The translations under genes and the position numbers were made by a program. From positions 124,001 to 188,000 of the forward strand of contig NZ_LSSW01000024.1 in the NCBI RefSeq assembly GCF_001567565.1: a DNA stretch of 64,000 nucleotides, given 5' to 3'. Below are positions 19,083-29,031 of this stretch, one piece after another. The notes beneath the pieces were generated by a model that did not search any database, was not told the origin of the DNA, and was given only the letters and a program-made list of their open reading frames with translations. The stretch's first letter is position 1; every line of letters starts with the position of its first letter. Origin of the DNA: Ectopseudomonas composti (lineage in GTDB: Bacteria > Pseudomonadota > Gammaproteobacteria > Pseudomonadales > Pseudomonadaceae).

Positions 19083-19937
19083 ATGCCACTCGCTCAACTG
19101 ATCAGCACGGAACAACTTCAACAACGTCTAGGCCAGAACGACCTGCTGGTACTGGACTGCCGCTTCGCCCTCGAAGACCCGCCGTATGGACGCCGCAGCT
19201 ACCTCGATGGGCATATCCCGGGCGCGCACTTTCTCGACCTGGACCAGGACCTGTCCGCTCCGGCGGTCAAAGGCGTGACCGGTCGCCACCCGTTACCGGA
19301 CCCGAGCGCACTGATCGAACGCCTGCGCAGCTGTGGTCTGCGCGCAGACAGCCAGGTGGTGCTGTATGACGACGGTCCCGGCGCCTTCGCAGCTCGCGCC
19401 TGGTGGCTGCTGATCTGGCTGGGCAAGCGCGATGGCCTGTACCTGCTCGATGGTGGCCTGAAAGCCTGGCGTGAATCCGGCCAGGAACTGACCACCACCC
19501 CACCGAGCAACCCACCCGGTGACTTTGCTGCCCAACCCGACAGCAGCCTGGTGCTGACGACCGAACAACTGGCCCAGCGCCTGGGCAACCCGGCCATGAC
19601 CTTGCTCGATGCGCGGGCTCTGCCCCGCTTTCGCGGCGAGGTCGAACCACTCGACCCGGTCGCCGGACACATTCCCGGTGCCCAGTGCGCCGTGTTCACC
19701 GACAACCTGGGGGCCAACGGCCGCTTCCTGTCAGCACAAGCGCTACGCCAGCGCTTCGACACACTGCGCGGTGAGCGGCCGCTGGAAAACCTGGTGGCCT
19801 ACTGCGGCTCCGGCGTCACCGCCTGCCACAATCTGTTCGCCATGAGCCTTGCCGGCTATCCGCTGGCGCCGCTCTATGCCGGCTCCTGGAGCGAATGGAT
19901 CACCGACCCCTCACGTCCAACTGCCACCGGTGATTGA
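19083..19937 (+). CDS. sseA: Thiosulfate/3-mercaptopyruvate sulfurtransferase (two rhodanese domains)
   Basis: 284 residues with tandem rhodanese domains (about 8-125 and 155-275). The active loop is in the second domain, CGSGVTA with Cys241; this CGSGVT form is typical of mercaptopyruvate sulfurtransferases rather than the CRxGxT of thiosulfate rhodaneses. The N-terminal domain lacks the cysteine. The enzyme transfers sulfane sulfur to cyanide or thiols. ACAGGAGG ribosome-binding site upstream of the ATG. Confidence 0.9.
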   Translation: MPLAQLISTEQLQQRLGQNDLLVLDCRFALEDPPYGRRSYLDGHIPGAHFLDLDQDLSAPAVKGVTGRHPLPDPSALIERLRSCGLRADSQVVLYDDGPGAFAARAWWLLIWLGKRDGLYLLDGGLKAWRESGQELTTTPPSNPPGDFAAQPDSSLVLTTEQLAQRLGNPAMTLLDARALPRFRGEVEPLDPVAGHIPGAQCAVFTDNLGANGRFLSAQALRQRFDTLRGERPLENLVAYCGSGVTACHNLFAMSLAGYPLAPLYAGSWSEWITDPSRPTATGD

Positions 19938-19945
19938 CCGGTGGC
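19923..19945 (+). terminator. Hairpin spanning the sseA stop codon
   Basis: GCCACCGGT and ACCGGTGGC pair perfectly around GATTG; the TGA stop lies at the loop and start of the second arm. No T-run, so termination is plausible but weak. Confidence 0.4.
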
Positions 19946-20223
19946 TCTAAGCACCAATCGAAATATGGGCAATAACTCAAATCCGGAATCAATTTAAAAA
20001 CAGCCCTTTACGATTGAAATATCGCACTAGACTTGAAAATGAGCGGCTAACCCCGCTCCCGGTGGAGCCTTTATCGAAGAATCCAGACCGTTGAAAGCCG
20101 TTGGCCAAGGATTGCCAGCGCACGGCTACATGGACACAGGAAGCCAAAGCCGAGCTAGTTTTTCATCGGTCTGCAACAGCTGCTACGCGCCCGGCATCCA
20201 CCGGCACCCTCCGCGAGGATGCC

Positions 20224-20703
20224 ATGGGAATTGCCGCCTGCGATCTCAGCCAACATGTGATCCGCCCTACCCTGCTCTATCTCGAACGTCATAGCGCCAC
20301 GGCCGAAGCACTGCTCCTGGGCGCGGCGGCCTGCCAGTCAGCACTGGGCAGTGCACTGGACACACCACAGGGCCATGGCCTGTATCGCATCAGCGAGCAG
20401 CGCCACCAAATACTCTGGGACCGGCACCTGGCCTTGGACCCGGAACTTGCCAGCCGCGTGCGCGGCCTGGCCAGCCAGCATGCCTTTCTCGAAGCCCCGC
20501 ACCTGGAACTGACGGTCAACCTGCGCTACGCCACGGCCATAGCCTGGCTGTTGATCGAGCGCGAGAACCTGGAGCTGCCAGCGGCCGACGATCTGCTGGC
20601 CATGGGCCAAATATGGTGCAAGGTTTTTCAACCGCAGGCACGCCAACACGATTTTCTCGACGCCTGGCAGCGCTGCATCGAAACCGCCAGCCAGGTTGCC
20701 TGA
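20224..20703 (+). CDS. Conserved small protein of unknown function
   Basis: 159 residues starting MGIAACDLSQ, with a GCGAGGA ribosome-binding site. No signal peptide or membrane segment; mostly helical. The stretch EALLLGAAACQSALG resembles the N-terminal helix of lysozyme-like or phage muramidase-type proteins, where a Glu-Ser pair would sit at the CQS position. If that resemblance is real the catalytic Glu is absent. I cannot assign a family with confidence. The frame is open upstream to 20101 without conservation. Confidence 0.65.
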   Translation: MGIAACDLSQHVIRPTLLYLERHSATAEALLLGAAACQSALGSALDTPQGHGLYRISEQRHQILWDRHLALDPELASRVRGLASQHAFLEAPHLELTVNLRYATAIAWLLIERENLELPAADDLLAMGQIWCKVFQPQARQHDFLDAWQRCIETASQVA

Positions 20704-20854
20704 CCGAATCGTCAGAAAATGACGCCTGAAAGATACGCACATAACCAGACTCATTGTCCGACAATACGCTGTTTTTTCTGGAACTTAACTGCCTTGGCAG
20801 GGGTCAGGAAAAACTGTAGCGTGCGCCCCCCGCCTCACCACAGGAGCTTCCCCC

Positions 20855-22129
20855 GTGAGCAAACGTCTTCTCAAGACCGGTCTTGCCGTCGCCATCACCG
20901 CCACCTCGAGCCATGGTTTCGCCAGCGGCTTCGCCATCAACGAGCAGAGCATTTCGGGTATGGGTACTTCGTTCGCCGGGCGCTCATCGTCCGCCGACGA
21001 TGCCAGCACCGTGTTCGGCAACCCGGCCGGCATGGCCCGCCTCAAGCGTGATGAAATCTATGCGGGTGCTGCCGTCATTCATGCCAAGACCGACATCAGC
21101 CACGCCAGTGCCAATGTCGGCGCCCTGGCACTATCGGGTAGCAACGATGGCGACATGGTGCCGACCACAGGCGTGCCCATGGGCTATTACGTCAAACCGC
21201 TGGACGACAAGGTCGCCTTCGGTCTGGGTATCTACGTTCCTTTCGGCCTGATGACCGACTACGAGAGCAACTTCCAGGGGCGCTATCACGCCAACAAGAG
21301 CTACGTGCGCGTAATCACCATCCAGCCGACCCTGAGCTACCGCTTCAATGACAAGCTGTCGGTCGGTTTCGGCCCCACCTTCAACCATATCGAAGGCGAA
21401 CTCAGCTCCTCGGTACTCAACCCGCTGAGCCCTGGCAGCAACGATGGCCAGGTGAGGGTCAAGGGTGACGATACCGCTGTCGGTTTCAACGTCGGCATGC
21501 TCTATGAGTTCACCCCCAACACTCGCGCAGGCGTGACCTACCATTCGCGGGTGAAATACGAGCTGGAAGGCGATACCCGTGTTTCCGGTAGTGGCGCTCT
21601 GGCTGGCGTGGCCGGCAAGTATGACGCCAATCTGGACCTGACCACGCCAGAGTCGGTGGACATGTCGATCACCCACGACCTGACCGATGCGCTGACGCTG
21701 CATGTCGGTAGCACCTGGACCCGCTGGAGCCGCTTCAAGGAAATCCGCGTGGAGAACGACTCAGCGACGCTGCCAGCCAACCTCTCCACCATCGTCGAAG
21801 AACAGAACTGGCACGACACCTGGGCGCATGCGGTCGGCCTGTCCTACAAGGTCAACCCGCAATGGACGCTGCGTACCGGTATCGCCGTCGATCAGTCGCC
21901 GACCAACAACGTCGACCGCTCTCCGCGCGTGCCCTCCGGTGACCGCACCATCTTCAGCGTCGGCGCTGGCTGGAGCCCGACCCAGGACATGACCATCGAC
22001 GTTGCCTACTCCTACCTGCAGGAGGAGTCGGTGGACGTGAACCACGCCAGCGATACCCGTGGCACCTACCGCGCACGCTACAAGAACAGCGCACACGGCC
22101 TCGGCGCCTCGCTCAGCTACCGCTTCTGA
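20855..22129 (+). CDS. FadL/OmpP1/TodX-family outer membrane channel
   Basis: 424 residues from a GTG start with AGGAGC ribosome-binding site. A signal peptide (about 1-24) precedes the FadL hatch motif INEQSISGMGTSFAGRSS, then NPAGM. The C-terminus ends in an aromatic residue (SYRF), as needed for outer-membrane barrel insertion. Takes up long-chain fatty acids or other hydrophobic compounds. The specific substrate is not readable. Confidence 0.93.
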   Translation: MSKRLLKTGLAVAITATSSHGFASGFAINEQSISGMGTSFAGRSSSADDASTVFGNPAGMARLKRDEIYAGAAVIHAKTDISHASANVGALALSGSNDGDMVPTTGVPMGYYVKPLDDKVAFGLGIYVPFGLMTDYESNFQGRYHANKSYVRVITIQPTLSYRFNDKLSVGFGPTFNHIEGELSSSVLNPLSPGSNDGQVRVKGDDTAVGFNVGMLYEFTPNTRAGVTYHSRVKYELEGDTRVSGSGALAGVAGKYDANLDLTTPESVDMSITHDLTDALTLHVGSTWTRWSRFKEIRVENDSATLPANLSTIVEEQNWHDTWAHAVGLSYKVNPQWTLRTGIAVDQSPTNNVDRSPRVPSGDRTIFSVGAGWSPTQDMTIDVAYSYLQEESVDVNHASDTRGTYRARYKNSAHGLGASLSYRF

Positions 22130-22143
22130 TCGACCTAGCCCAA

Positions 22144-22161
22144 GCGGCCACGGACGGCCGC
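22144..22161. terminator. Short hairpin between convergent fadL-type and gpx genes
   Basis: GCGGCC and GGCCGC separated by six bases; short stem and no T-tract. Confidence 0.3.
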
Positions 22162-22175
22162 ACGCCTCTGCTCGA

Positions 22176-22727
22176 TCAGGGCTGCGAAGCGATAGCCTGC
22201 TCCACCGCGGCGATCAGCTCCGGATCGTCCGGCTTGGTCAGGCTGGAGAAACTGGCCACCACCTTGCCCTGGCGGTCGACCACGTACTTGAAGAAGTTCC
22301 AGCGCGGTGGCCGGCTCTGCTCGGCAAGGCCCTTGAACAACGCAATGGCATTGGCACCCGAGACCGGCTGCGGCTCGGTCATGGTGAAGGTCACGCCGTA
22401 GTTGACGTAGCAGACAGCGGCCGTTTCCTTGCTGTCAGCGGACTCCTGGCGAAAATCATCGGATGGCACGCCCAGCACTTCCAGGCCCTGATCCTTGTAT
22501 CGCTGGTACAGCGCTTCGAGCCCTTTGAATTGCGGCGTGAAACCGCAGAAGCTGGCCGTATTGACCACCACCAGCGGCTTGCCGGCGTACTGGCAGAGGT
22601 CGACGCTGCTGTCCTTGCTGCGCAGTTTGGGCAGCTCGCCCTGGAGCATGGCCGGGCACTCGGCGGCCAGCACCGGCAGTGCCAGGCTGAACAGCAACAG
22701 GGAGCAGGCAAGACGGTGAAGAGACAT
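22176..22727 (-). CDS. Periplasmic glutathione peroxidase-like thiol peroxidase
   Basis: 183 residues with a signal peptide (1-22, cleavage after LAAE or LAA). The peroxidatic cysteine is Cys61 in [11 protein letters not shown] and the catalytic Trp lies in WNFFKY. The motif that normally carries the Gln and resolving Cys (PCNQF) is PSDDF here, so it may use another thiol reductant or have reduced activity. Expected to reduce hydroperoxides in the periplasm. Confidence 0.87.
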   Translation of the reverse strand: MSLHRLACSLLLFSLALPVLAAECPAMLQGELPKLRSKDSSVDLCQYAGKPLVVVNTASFCGFTPQFKGLEALYQRYKDQGLEVLGVPSDDFRQESADSKETAAVCYVNYGVTFTMTEPQPVSGANAIALFKGLAEQSRPPRWNFFKYVVDRQGKVVASFSSLTKPDDPELIAAVEQAIASQP

Positions 22728-22789
22728 GGCAGTGACCTCAGGCGATAACGCGATCTCACCACGCTACTCGCAGGCCCAGCCTCAGGCAA

Positions 22790-22915
22790 CTAGCAGATGC
22801 CGACCCCCAGTTGCAGCAGCGCCAGCCCACCCTGACGCCAGCCCCACCAGGCCAGCGCCAGCAGCACGCCGAAACCCAGCGCCAGGGCACTGAGCGTCAG
22901 CACCTTGCGGCTCAT
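22790..22915 (-). CDS. 41-residue single-pass membrane microprotein overlapping the MFS gene
   Basis: A short frame reads MSRKVLTLSALALG, then a hydrophobic run of about 17 residues, WWGWRQGG, and ends LGVGIC. Its ATG (22915-22913) overlaps the TGA of the MFS permease gene as ATGA, indicating translational coupling. The first residues are basic, then one transmembrane helix, then an aromatic interface, a sensible small membrane protein. It may be a subunit or stabiliser of the permease. Conservation could not be tested. Confidence 0.6.
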   Translation of the reverse strand: MSRKVLTLSALALGFGVLLALAWWGWRQGGLALLQLGVGIC

Positions 22916-24117
22916 GCCGGCGCGCCCTGCAACCGCGCTACCGGCACTTCACGCACCGGCCAGTTGAGCGCGGCGGCCATCAGGCTCAGGCCGATGGAAA
23001 TCTGCCAGACCAGGTCGTAGCTGCCGGTGGTGTCGTAGAGATACCCGCCCAGCCAGCCGCCGAGGAAAGAACCGAGCTGGTGGAACAGGAACACGATACC
23101 GCCGAGCATCGACAGGTTGCGCACACCGAACAGAGTCGCCACGGTGCCGTTGGTCAGCGGCACTGTGGATAGCCACAACAGGCCCATGGCAATGCCGAAC
23201 AGATAGGCGCTCCACTGCGTCAGCGGTGCCACCAGGAACAGCGTGATCACCACACCGCGCAGCAGATACAGGATGCTGAGCAGACGCGGCTTGGGCATGC
23301 GTCCACCGAGCCAGCCGGCGAAGTAAGTACCGAAGATGTTGAACAGCCCCACCAGCGCCAGCACGGTGGTACCTGTCAGCGCCGGCAAATGGTGATCGAC
23401 CAGATAGGCCGGCAGGTGCACAGCGACGAAGACCACCTGGAAGCCACAGACGAAGAAGCCCAGCGCCAGCAGCCAGAAACCCGAATGGCTGGTGGCCTCG
23501 CGCAGCGCCTCGCCCAGCGTTTGCTGCGGACCATTGCTCACTGGGGGCGGCGTTTCCTTGATCATCGCCGCCAGCGGAATCATCAACGCCACCAGCAGCC
23601 CCAGGGCCAGCAGTGCTGCCGACCAACCGAGCCAGCCGATCAGCCCAAGGGTGCCCGGCAACATGGCGAACTGGCCGAACGAGCCTGCGGCCGCGGCGAC
23701 GCCCATGGCCATGCTGCGCTTCTCCGGCGGCACGGCGCGACCGACCACACCCAGAATCACCGAGAACGAGGTGCCGGACAAACCGATACCGATCAACAGG
23801 CCGGCACTCAGCGACAACGACAACGGCGAGTCCGACATGCCCATGCAAAAGAGCCCCAGCACATACAGCACGCCACCCGTGACAATGGCCTTGCGTGCGC
23901 CAAAGCGGTCGGCCAGCGCCCCGGTGATCGGTTGCGCGATACCCCAGATCAGGTTCTGCAGGGCGATGGCGAAGGCGAACACCTCACGACCCCAGCCAAA
24001 CTCCGCACTCATTGGCGGCAGGAACAGGCCGAAGCCATGGCGCGTGCCAAGCGACAGCGCCAGGATCAGCGATGCGCCGAGCAACAGCCAGGTGGTTGAA
24101 CGCCATGCAGTGGTCAT
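22912..24117 (-). CDS. Major facilitator superfamily permease
   Basis: 401 residues, about 12 transmembrane helices with the MFS loop GALADRFGARK near residue 65. Sequence style resembles the monocarboxylate/oxalate:formate-antiporter-like MFS group. Substrate unknown. Lies downstream of a MarR-type regulator on the same strand, which probably controls it, and overlaps a 41-residue microprotein at its 3' end. Confidence 0.9.
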   Translation of the reverse strand: MTTAWRSTTWLLLGASLILALSLGTRHGFGLFLPPMSAEFGWGREVFAFAIALQNLIWGIAQPITGALADRFGARKAIVTGGVLYVLGLFCMGMSDSPLSLSLSAGLLIGIGLSGTSFSVILGVVGRAVPPEKRSMAMGVAAAAGSFGQFAMLPGTLGLIGWLGWSAALLALGLLVALMIPLAAMIKETPPPVSNGPQQTLGEALREATSHSGFWLLALGFFVCGFQVVFVAVHLPAYLVDHHLPALTGTTVLALVGLFNIFGTYFAGWLGGRMPKPRLLSILYLLRGVVITLFLVAPLTQWSAYLFGIAMGLLWLSTVPLTNGTVATLFGVRNLSMLGGIVFLFHQLGSFLGGWLGGYLYDTTGSYDLVWQISIGLSLMAAALNWPVREVPVARLQGAPA

Positions 24118-24175
24118 CGGTCTCTCCAGCGAACGGCCGTTGGCAGCCGTTAAGGCAGTAAAAATGTGTAGGCCA

Positions 24176-24580
24176 TCAGGCCAATTGTTCGAGCAACTTC
24201 ATCAACTCGGCACGGCGACCCTCGCCTAGTTGTGCGGTTACCTCGCGCTGCGCCTGCTCCCATAGCGGCAATGCCTGGGCGATGCGTTGCAGGCCGGCTT
24301 CTGTGAGCCGTACCTCACGAGCGCGCAAGTCGCGCCCCTCTCCCAGTTGCACCAACCCCTGTTCCTCCAGCACCCGCACATTACGGCCCAGCGTACTGCG
24401 ATCCAGCCCCATGGCCTCGGCCAGCAGCGAAATGCTCGGCTGCCCGAGCCGGTGTACGTGACGCAACAGGGAAAACTGCGCACCACCAAGCCCGACGGGT
24501 GCAAGGGCGTCATCGTAGAGACGGGTAACGCCGCGACTGGCGCGGCGCAGTTGAGTACAAAGACAGGAGGTCGGCAACAT
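24176..24580 (-). CDS. MarR-family transcriptional regulator
   Basis: 134 residues with the winged-helix DNA-binding domain: SISLLAEAMGLDRSTLGRNV is the helix-turn-helix region (about 50-70), followed by the wing GRDLRAREVRLTEAG. MarR proteins are dimeric repressors released by small ligands. The neighbouring MFS gene starts 58 bases downstream on the same strand and is the obvious target. Confidence 0.9.
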   Translation of the reverse strand: MLPTSCLCTQLRRASRGVTRLYDDALAPVGLGGAQFSLLRHVHRLGQPSISLLAEAMGLDRSTLGRNVRVLEEQGLVQLGEGRDLRAREVRLTEAGLQRIAQALPLWEQAQREVTAQLGEGRRAELMKLLEQLA

Positions 24581-24652
24581 GAATGCAGGTATATACCCGC
24601 ACTAGCGATTCATACTCATACAGTTGCGCACTGCGTCGGCAGAACAGTTGCG

Positions 24653-25384
24653 TCAGAGGCTCAGCGCAAGCGCTAAAAGTGCGGCGCACTCAGCCAGCTC
24701 GACAAGTGCCCCGGCCGTATCGCCCGTGGTGCCGCCGAGGCGTTGCAGCAAGGCGCGGCGCAGCCAGACGAACAGTAACAAGCCCGTCGCCAGCGCCAGC
24801 AGCCCCTGCCAGCCGAGCAGCAGCATGCCCAGCAGGTGCAGACCCAGTACCCAAGGCAGTTGCCGACGCGGCAGGTGATCGACCAGCGCCTGGCCCAGGC
24901 CGCCGGCGCGCACATAGGGTGTGGTCGCCAGCAACAGCGGCAACAGGCTGCGCCCCAGCCAGGGCAACAATACGAGATAGATCCCCTGCCCGGCCTGCAA
25001 CAGCGTGAACAATGCAGCGAACTTCAGGAGCAACAGCAGCACCAGCACCACTACCGCAATCGGGCCGCTGCGCGGGTCTTTCATGATCGCCAGGGTCCGC
25101 TCGCGGTCGCCGAAGCCACCGACCCAGGCGTCGGCCGTATCGGCCAGGCCATCCAGGTGCAGACCACCGCTCAGCGCCACCCACAGTGCCAGCAGCAGCG
25201 CCGCCTGCAACAGCGCCGGTGCCTGCCCCAACAACAGCTGCGCGCCCCACAGAAGCAGACCGAGCAGCAGACCTACGGCGGGATACCAGAGCAGCGAACG
25301 GCCCATCTGCTCCGGCGTGGGCATACCCGGCAGTTTGACCGGTAAGCGGGTGAGAAACTGCAGGGCGATCAGCGGTGCGATCAT
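24653..25384 (-). CDS. cobS: Adenosylcobinamide-GDP ribazoletransferase (cobalamin synthase)
   Basis: 243 residues, very hydrophobic with about five to six transmembrane helices. The conserved cytosolic motif GLHLDGLADTADAW lies near 75-88. It joins adenosylcobinamide-GDP to alpha-ribazole (or its phosphate), the last step of the nucleotide loop, in the inner membrane. ATG overlaps the cobC stop (ATGA). Last gene of the operon. Confidence 0.95.
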   Translation of the reverse strand: MIAPLIALQFLTRLPVKLPGMPTPEQMGRSLLWYPAVGLLLGLLLWGAQLLLGQAPALLQAALLLALWVALSGGLHLDGLADTADAWVGGFGDRERTLAIMKDPRSGPIAVVVLVLLLLLKFAALFTLLQAGQGIYLVLLPWLGRSLLPLLLATTPYVRAGGLGQALVDHLPRRQLPWVLGLHLLGMLLLGWQGLLALATGLLLFVWLRRALLQRLGGTTGDTAGALVELAECAALLALALSL

Positions 25385-25953
25385 GACGACTCCGTCAGTT
25401 GCCCGCTGACATCCAGACTCAGGCGAAAGCGCTGGGCGTAGCCGACATTGACCTGCAGCAGCTCCTGGCGCGGCAAGCCGCGTGCCCGCGCCAGCAACAG
25501 GCGCATCACGCCGCCATGGGTGATCACCAGCAGACGCTCGCCGGCATAGCTGCGCTGCAACCGCAGCAAAGCCGCAAGAATGCGCGCCTCGAACTGCAGC
25601 AGAGGCTCGCCATTGGGCGGTGTGAATGCATAGGGGTCGGCCCAGAACTGCCCCAGTGCCTCGGCATCACTGTGCATCAGCTCGGCAGCACTGCGCCCTT
25701 CCCAGTCACCAAAATGCAGTTCCTGCAGGCCAGGCTCTAGGTGCAGCGGCAAGGCATGAGCGGCGGCCAGCTCCTCGGCAAACCGGGCACAGCGCTGCAG
25801 CGGTGAACTGATCAAGCGATCCCAGGGGCCGGCACCCTGCACGGCGCCCCGCAACTGCGCCCAGCCCTGTTCGGTCAGCGCATCGTCCAGGCTGCCGCGC
25901 AAGCCGCCGCCCAGCTCGGTCTCGCCATGACGCAGCAATTCCAGATGCAGCAT
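25381..25953 (-). CDS. cobC: Alpha-ribazole phosphatase (histidine phosphatase family)
   Basis: 190 residues. The phosphohistidine motif LRHGET is at 7-12, and the second catalytic His is in ITHGGV. It removes the phosphate from alpha-ribazole-5-phosphate or from the final cobalamin-phosphate. Coupled on both sides: its ATG overlaps the cobT stop and its TGA overlaps the cobS start. Confidence 0.92.
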   Translation of the reverse strand: MLHLELLRHGETELGGGLRGSLDDALTEQGWAQLRGAVQGAGPWDRLISSPLQRCARFAEELAAAHALPLHLEPGLQELHFGDWEGRSAAELMHSDAEALGQFWADPYAFTPPNGEPLLQFEARILAALLRLQRSYAGERLLVITHGGVMRLLLARARGLPRQELLQVNVGYAQRFRLSLDVSGQLTESS

Positions 25954-27008
25954 CAGCCTGGCCTCTGCGCCACGGCGGCTTCGGCGAAGGTCGCCATCTG
26001 TCCGTGCAGGGCACAGGCCAGACGCAGCAATGGCACGGCCAGCGCAGCACCACTGCCCTCGCCCAGACGCAGGCCCAACTCCAGCAGCGGTTCGGCCTCC
26101 AGCGCCTGCAGTACGCGCACGTGACCCGGCTCGGCGCCGTGGTGAGCGAACAGCAGCCAGTCACGGCAGTCAGGGTTCAGGCGCACGGCGAGCAAGGCCG
26201 CAACGCTGCAGATGAAGCCATCGACCAATATCGCAATGCCGTGCTGTGCAGCGGCCAGGTAGGCGCCAACGAGCGCGGCGATCTCGAAGCCACCGAGGTG
26301 AATCAGTGCCTGCAACGGATCGCCGATCTGCCCCCGGTGCAGTGCCAGCGCGGCGTCGATCACCCGCGCCTTGTGCGCCACGCCAGCGCCGTCCAGTCCG
26401 GTACCGGGGCCGGCCAGCTCGCTCGCCGGGCAATTCAGCAGCCAGCAGGCCAGCGCTGCCGCCGCAGTGGTATTGCCAATGCCCATCTCACCGCCGACGA
26501 ACAGGTCGCAACCGAGCGCACGCGCACGCTGGATGCTGTCGCGACCGGCTTCCAGGCAAATCAGCGCCTGCGCCAGGGTCATGGCCGGAGCGCAGGCGAA
26601 GTTCTGCGTACCAGCACCGACCTGCAGATGGCGCACGCCAGGCAATGGCGGCAACGGCTCGGCCGTGCCCAGGTCGATGACCTCCAGCGCGCCATCGAGC
26701 TCGCGCGCGAGCACGCTGATGGCCGCGCCGCCGCTGACGAAGTTGGCCAGCATCTGCCCGGTCACCGCCTGCGGAAAAGCGGAAATCCCCTCGGCGACCA
26801 CGCCATGGTCGCCGGCAAAAATGGCGATACACAGTTTGTCCAGGCTCGGCCGCTCGCGTCCCTGCAAGGCCGCCAGATGAATGGCCAGCGCTTCCAGGCG
26901 CCCGAGCGAACCCGCCGGCTTGGTCAGTTGCGCCTGACGGGTCTGCGCCTTGGAGCGAGCGACATGATCGAGTGGCTGACAGGGCCCTTGCCACCATTGC
27001 AGACTCAT
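25953..27008 (-). CDS. cobT: Nicotinate-nucleotide--dimethylbenzimidazole phosphoribosyltransferase
   Basis: 351 residues. Motifs include [10 protein letters not shown], the GDHGV segment, GEMGIGNTT and the C-terminal HHGAEPGH with the catalytic Glu. Transfers ribose phosphate from nicotinate mononucleotide to dimethylbenzimidazole, the product of BluB in this operon. Its ATG overlaps the cobU stop by four bases. Confidence 0.96.
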   Translation of the reverse strand: MSLQWWQGPCQPLDHVARSKAQTRQAQLTKPAGSLGRLEALAIHLAALQGRERPSLDKLCIAIFAGDHGVVAEGISAFPQAVTGQMLANFVSGGAAISVLARELDGALEVIDLGTAEPLPPLPGVRHLQVGAGTQNFACAPAMTLAQALICLEAGRDSIQRARALGCDLFVGGEMGIGNTTAAAALACWLLNCPASELAGPGTGLDGAGVAHKARVIDAALALHRGQIGDPLQALIHLGGFEIAALVGAYLAAAQHGIAILVDGFICSVAALLAVRLNPDCRDWLLFAHHGAEPGHVRVLQALEAEPLLELGLRLGEGSGAALAVPLLRLACALHGQMATFAEAAVAQRPG

Positions 27009-27526
27009 AACGCATCCCCCTTGAGCAGCATGGGCAGCCCGGCGACAGTGAACAGCACACGCTGGCTGCGCTCGGCCAGTGCCTGGTGCAGCCAGCCAGC
27101 TTCATCGACATAACGGCGGGTCAACTCGCCGAGCGGCACCACGCCCAGGCCGGTTTCGTTGCTGACCAGCAGGATGCGCCCCGGCAGCTCGCTCACGCAG
27201 CCGAGCAATGCCTCTCGCTCAGCCTCGAGCCGCGCCGGATCTTCCAGCATCAGCAGATTGGTCAGCCACAGGGTCAGGCAATCCACCAGCAGGCAACGCC
27301 CCGGCGCAGCCTGTTCGCGCAGCACGCGAGCCAGCGCCAGCGGCTCTTCGACCAGCGCCCAGTGGGCCGGCCGCCGCGCGCGATGCTGGGCGACACGTGT
27401 GTTCATCTCGCCGTCGAGTGGCTGACTGGTGGCGACATAGACCACCTCCAGCCCCGACTCACCGGCCAGTTTCTCGGCCAACCGGCTCTTGCCGGAACGG
27501 GCACCGCCGAGGATCAATTCAAGCAT
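27005..27526 (-). CDS. cobU: Adenosylcobinamide kinase/guanylyltransferase
   Basis: 173 residues. P-loop GGARSGKS at about 6-13, and the guanylated His lies in [12 protein letters not shown]. Phosphorylates adenosylcobinamide and then attaches GMP (CobP in Pseudomonas denitrificans naming). Start chosen at MLELILGG, where the P-loop begins as in the family. The 56-base gap from cobQ is the largest inside the operon after the leader. Confidence 0.95.
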   Translation of the reverse strand: MLELILGGARSGKSRLAEKLAGESGLEVVYVATSQPLDGEMNTRVAQHRARRPAHWALVEEPLALARVLREQAAPGRCLLVDCLTLWLTNLLMLEDPARLEAEREALLGCVSELPGRILLVSNETGLGVVPLGELTRRYVDEAGWLHQALAERSQRVLFTVAGLPMLLKGDAL

Positions 27527-27582
27527 CTTCACTCCGTTGCGTGCGCCGTGCGCACCGTTCAATAGCTCGCGCGTCGCGCACG

Positions 27583-29031
27583 TCACAGGCCACAGAGAAC
27601 CCGTAACTGCTCGGTATCCAGGTGCAGCTCCACCTGATCCGCCAGGCGCTCGATATCGCGCTCACGCAGCGCCTGATAATCCACCGCCTGCACCTCGCGC
27701 AGCCCGGCCCAGCGCAACAGTGCTGCGAACGCCGGTGGTTGCTCGAACAGGCCATGCAGGTAGGTGCCGAACACCTGGCCATCGGTACTCAGGCCACCGT
27801 CGCTGCGCCCGTCATCGAGCTGCACGGCGCCGTTGAGCCCCGGCCCGCGACTGACGCCGGCGTGGATCTCGTAGCCGCTGACCGGCGCCTGCTCCAGGCA
27901 CAAATGGCCGCGCACGTTGCGCAGCTGTTTTTCCGGCTCCAGCACCGTTTCGAAATCCAGCAGGGCCAGCCCCTCGCTGCTACCCGCTGCGCCTTCGAGG
28001 CCGTGCGGATCGTGAATCTGCCGACCGAGCATCTGCAGTCCTCCGCAGATGCCCAGAACCTTCCCGCCATAGCGCAAGTGGCGGGCGATTGCCTTATCCC
28101 AGCCCTGCTCACGCAGACGTGCGAGATCGGCACGCACGCTCTTGGAGCCAGGCAGGATAATCAGATCCGCCGGGGGAATGGCCTGACCGGGTCCGACGAA
28201 ACTCAGGTGCACCTGCGGATGCAGACGCAACGGGTCGAAATCGGTGTGATTGCTGATGCGCGGCAGCACCGGCACCACCACACGCAAGGCCTCATCGTCC
28301 TTGGCTTGCTGACGGGTATCGACGGCATCCTCGGCTTCCAGGTGAAAGTCCATCAGGTACGGCAGCACGCCGAGTACCGGCTTGCCGGTGCGCTGTTCGA
28401 GCCAGTCCAACCCCGGCTTGAGCAGCGTGATGTCACCGCGAAAACGATTGATCACGAAGCCCCGGATGCGCGCCTGCTCGCTCGGGCTGAGCAGCTCCAG
28501 GGTGCCGACCAGATGAGCGAACACACCGCCCTTGTCGATGTCGGCGATCAGAATCACCGGGCAATCCACCGCCTCGGCAAAGCCCATGTTGGCGATATCG
28601 CCGGCACGCAGGTTGATCTCGGCCGGCGAGCCTGCGCCCTCGACCAGCACCAGTTCATGGCGCTCCAGCAAACGCGCGTGGGACTCCAGCACCGCCGCCA
28701 TGGCCACCGGCTTGTAGCCGTGATAGGTCAGCGCCTGCATGTTGCCGATGGCACGGCCGTGGATGATCACCTGGGCGCCCATGTCGCTGTTGGGCTTGAG
28801 CAGCACCGGGTTCATGTCGGTATGCGGCTGCAGACCGGCCGCTTGTGCCTGCACCGCTTGCGCTCGGCCGATCTCGCCACCGTCGGCGGTCACGGCAGAG
28901 TTGAGCGCCATGTTCTGCGCCTTGAACGGCGCGACGGAAATGCCCTGGCGCCGCGCCCAGCGGCACAGCGCCGTCACCAGCGTGCTCTTGCCCGCATCGG
29001 AGGTGGTGCCCTGCACCATCAGCGTAGCCAT
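27583..29031 (-). CDS. cobQ: Cobyric acid synthase (glutamine-hydrolysing)
   Basis: 482 residues. The N-terminal ATPase domain carries TTSDAGKST, and the C-terminal class I amidotransferase domain has the nucleophile in GICGGLQ and a late HGLFE. It amidates four side chains of adenosylcobyrinic a,c-diamide. The ATG shares one base with the preceding stop (TGATG). Confidence 0.96.
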   Translation of the reverse strand: MATLMVQGTTSDAGKSTLVTALCRWARRQGISVAPFKAQNMALNSAVTADGGEIGRAQAVQAQAAGLQPHTDMNPVLLKPNSDMGAQVIIHGRAIGNMQALTYHGYKPVAMAAVLESHARLLERHELVLVEGAGSPAEINLRAGDIANMGFAEAVDCPVILIADIDKGGVFAHLVGTLELLSPSEQARIRGFVINRFRGDITLLKPGLDWLEQRTGKPVLGVLPYLMDFHLEAEDAVDTRQQAKDDEALRVVVPVLPRISNHTDFDPLRLHPQVHLSFVGPGQAIPPADLIILPGSKSVRADLARLREQGWDKAIARHLRYGGKVLGICGGLQMLGRQIHDPHGLEGAAGSSEGLALLDFETVLEPEKQLRNVRGHLCLEQAPVSGYEIHAGVSRGPGLNGAVQLDDGRSDGGLSTDGQVFGTYLHGLFEQPPAFAALLRWAGLREVQAVDYQALRERDIERLADQVELHLDTEQLRVLCGL

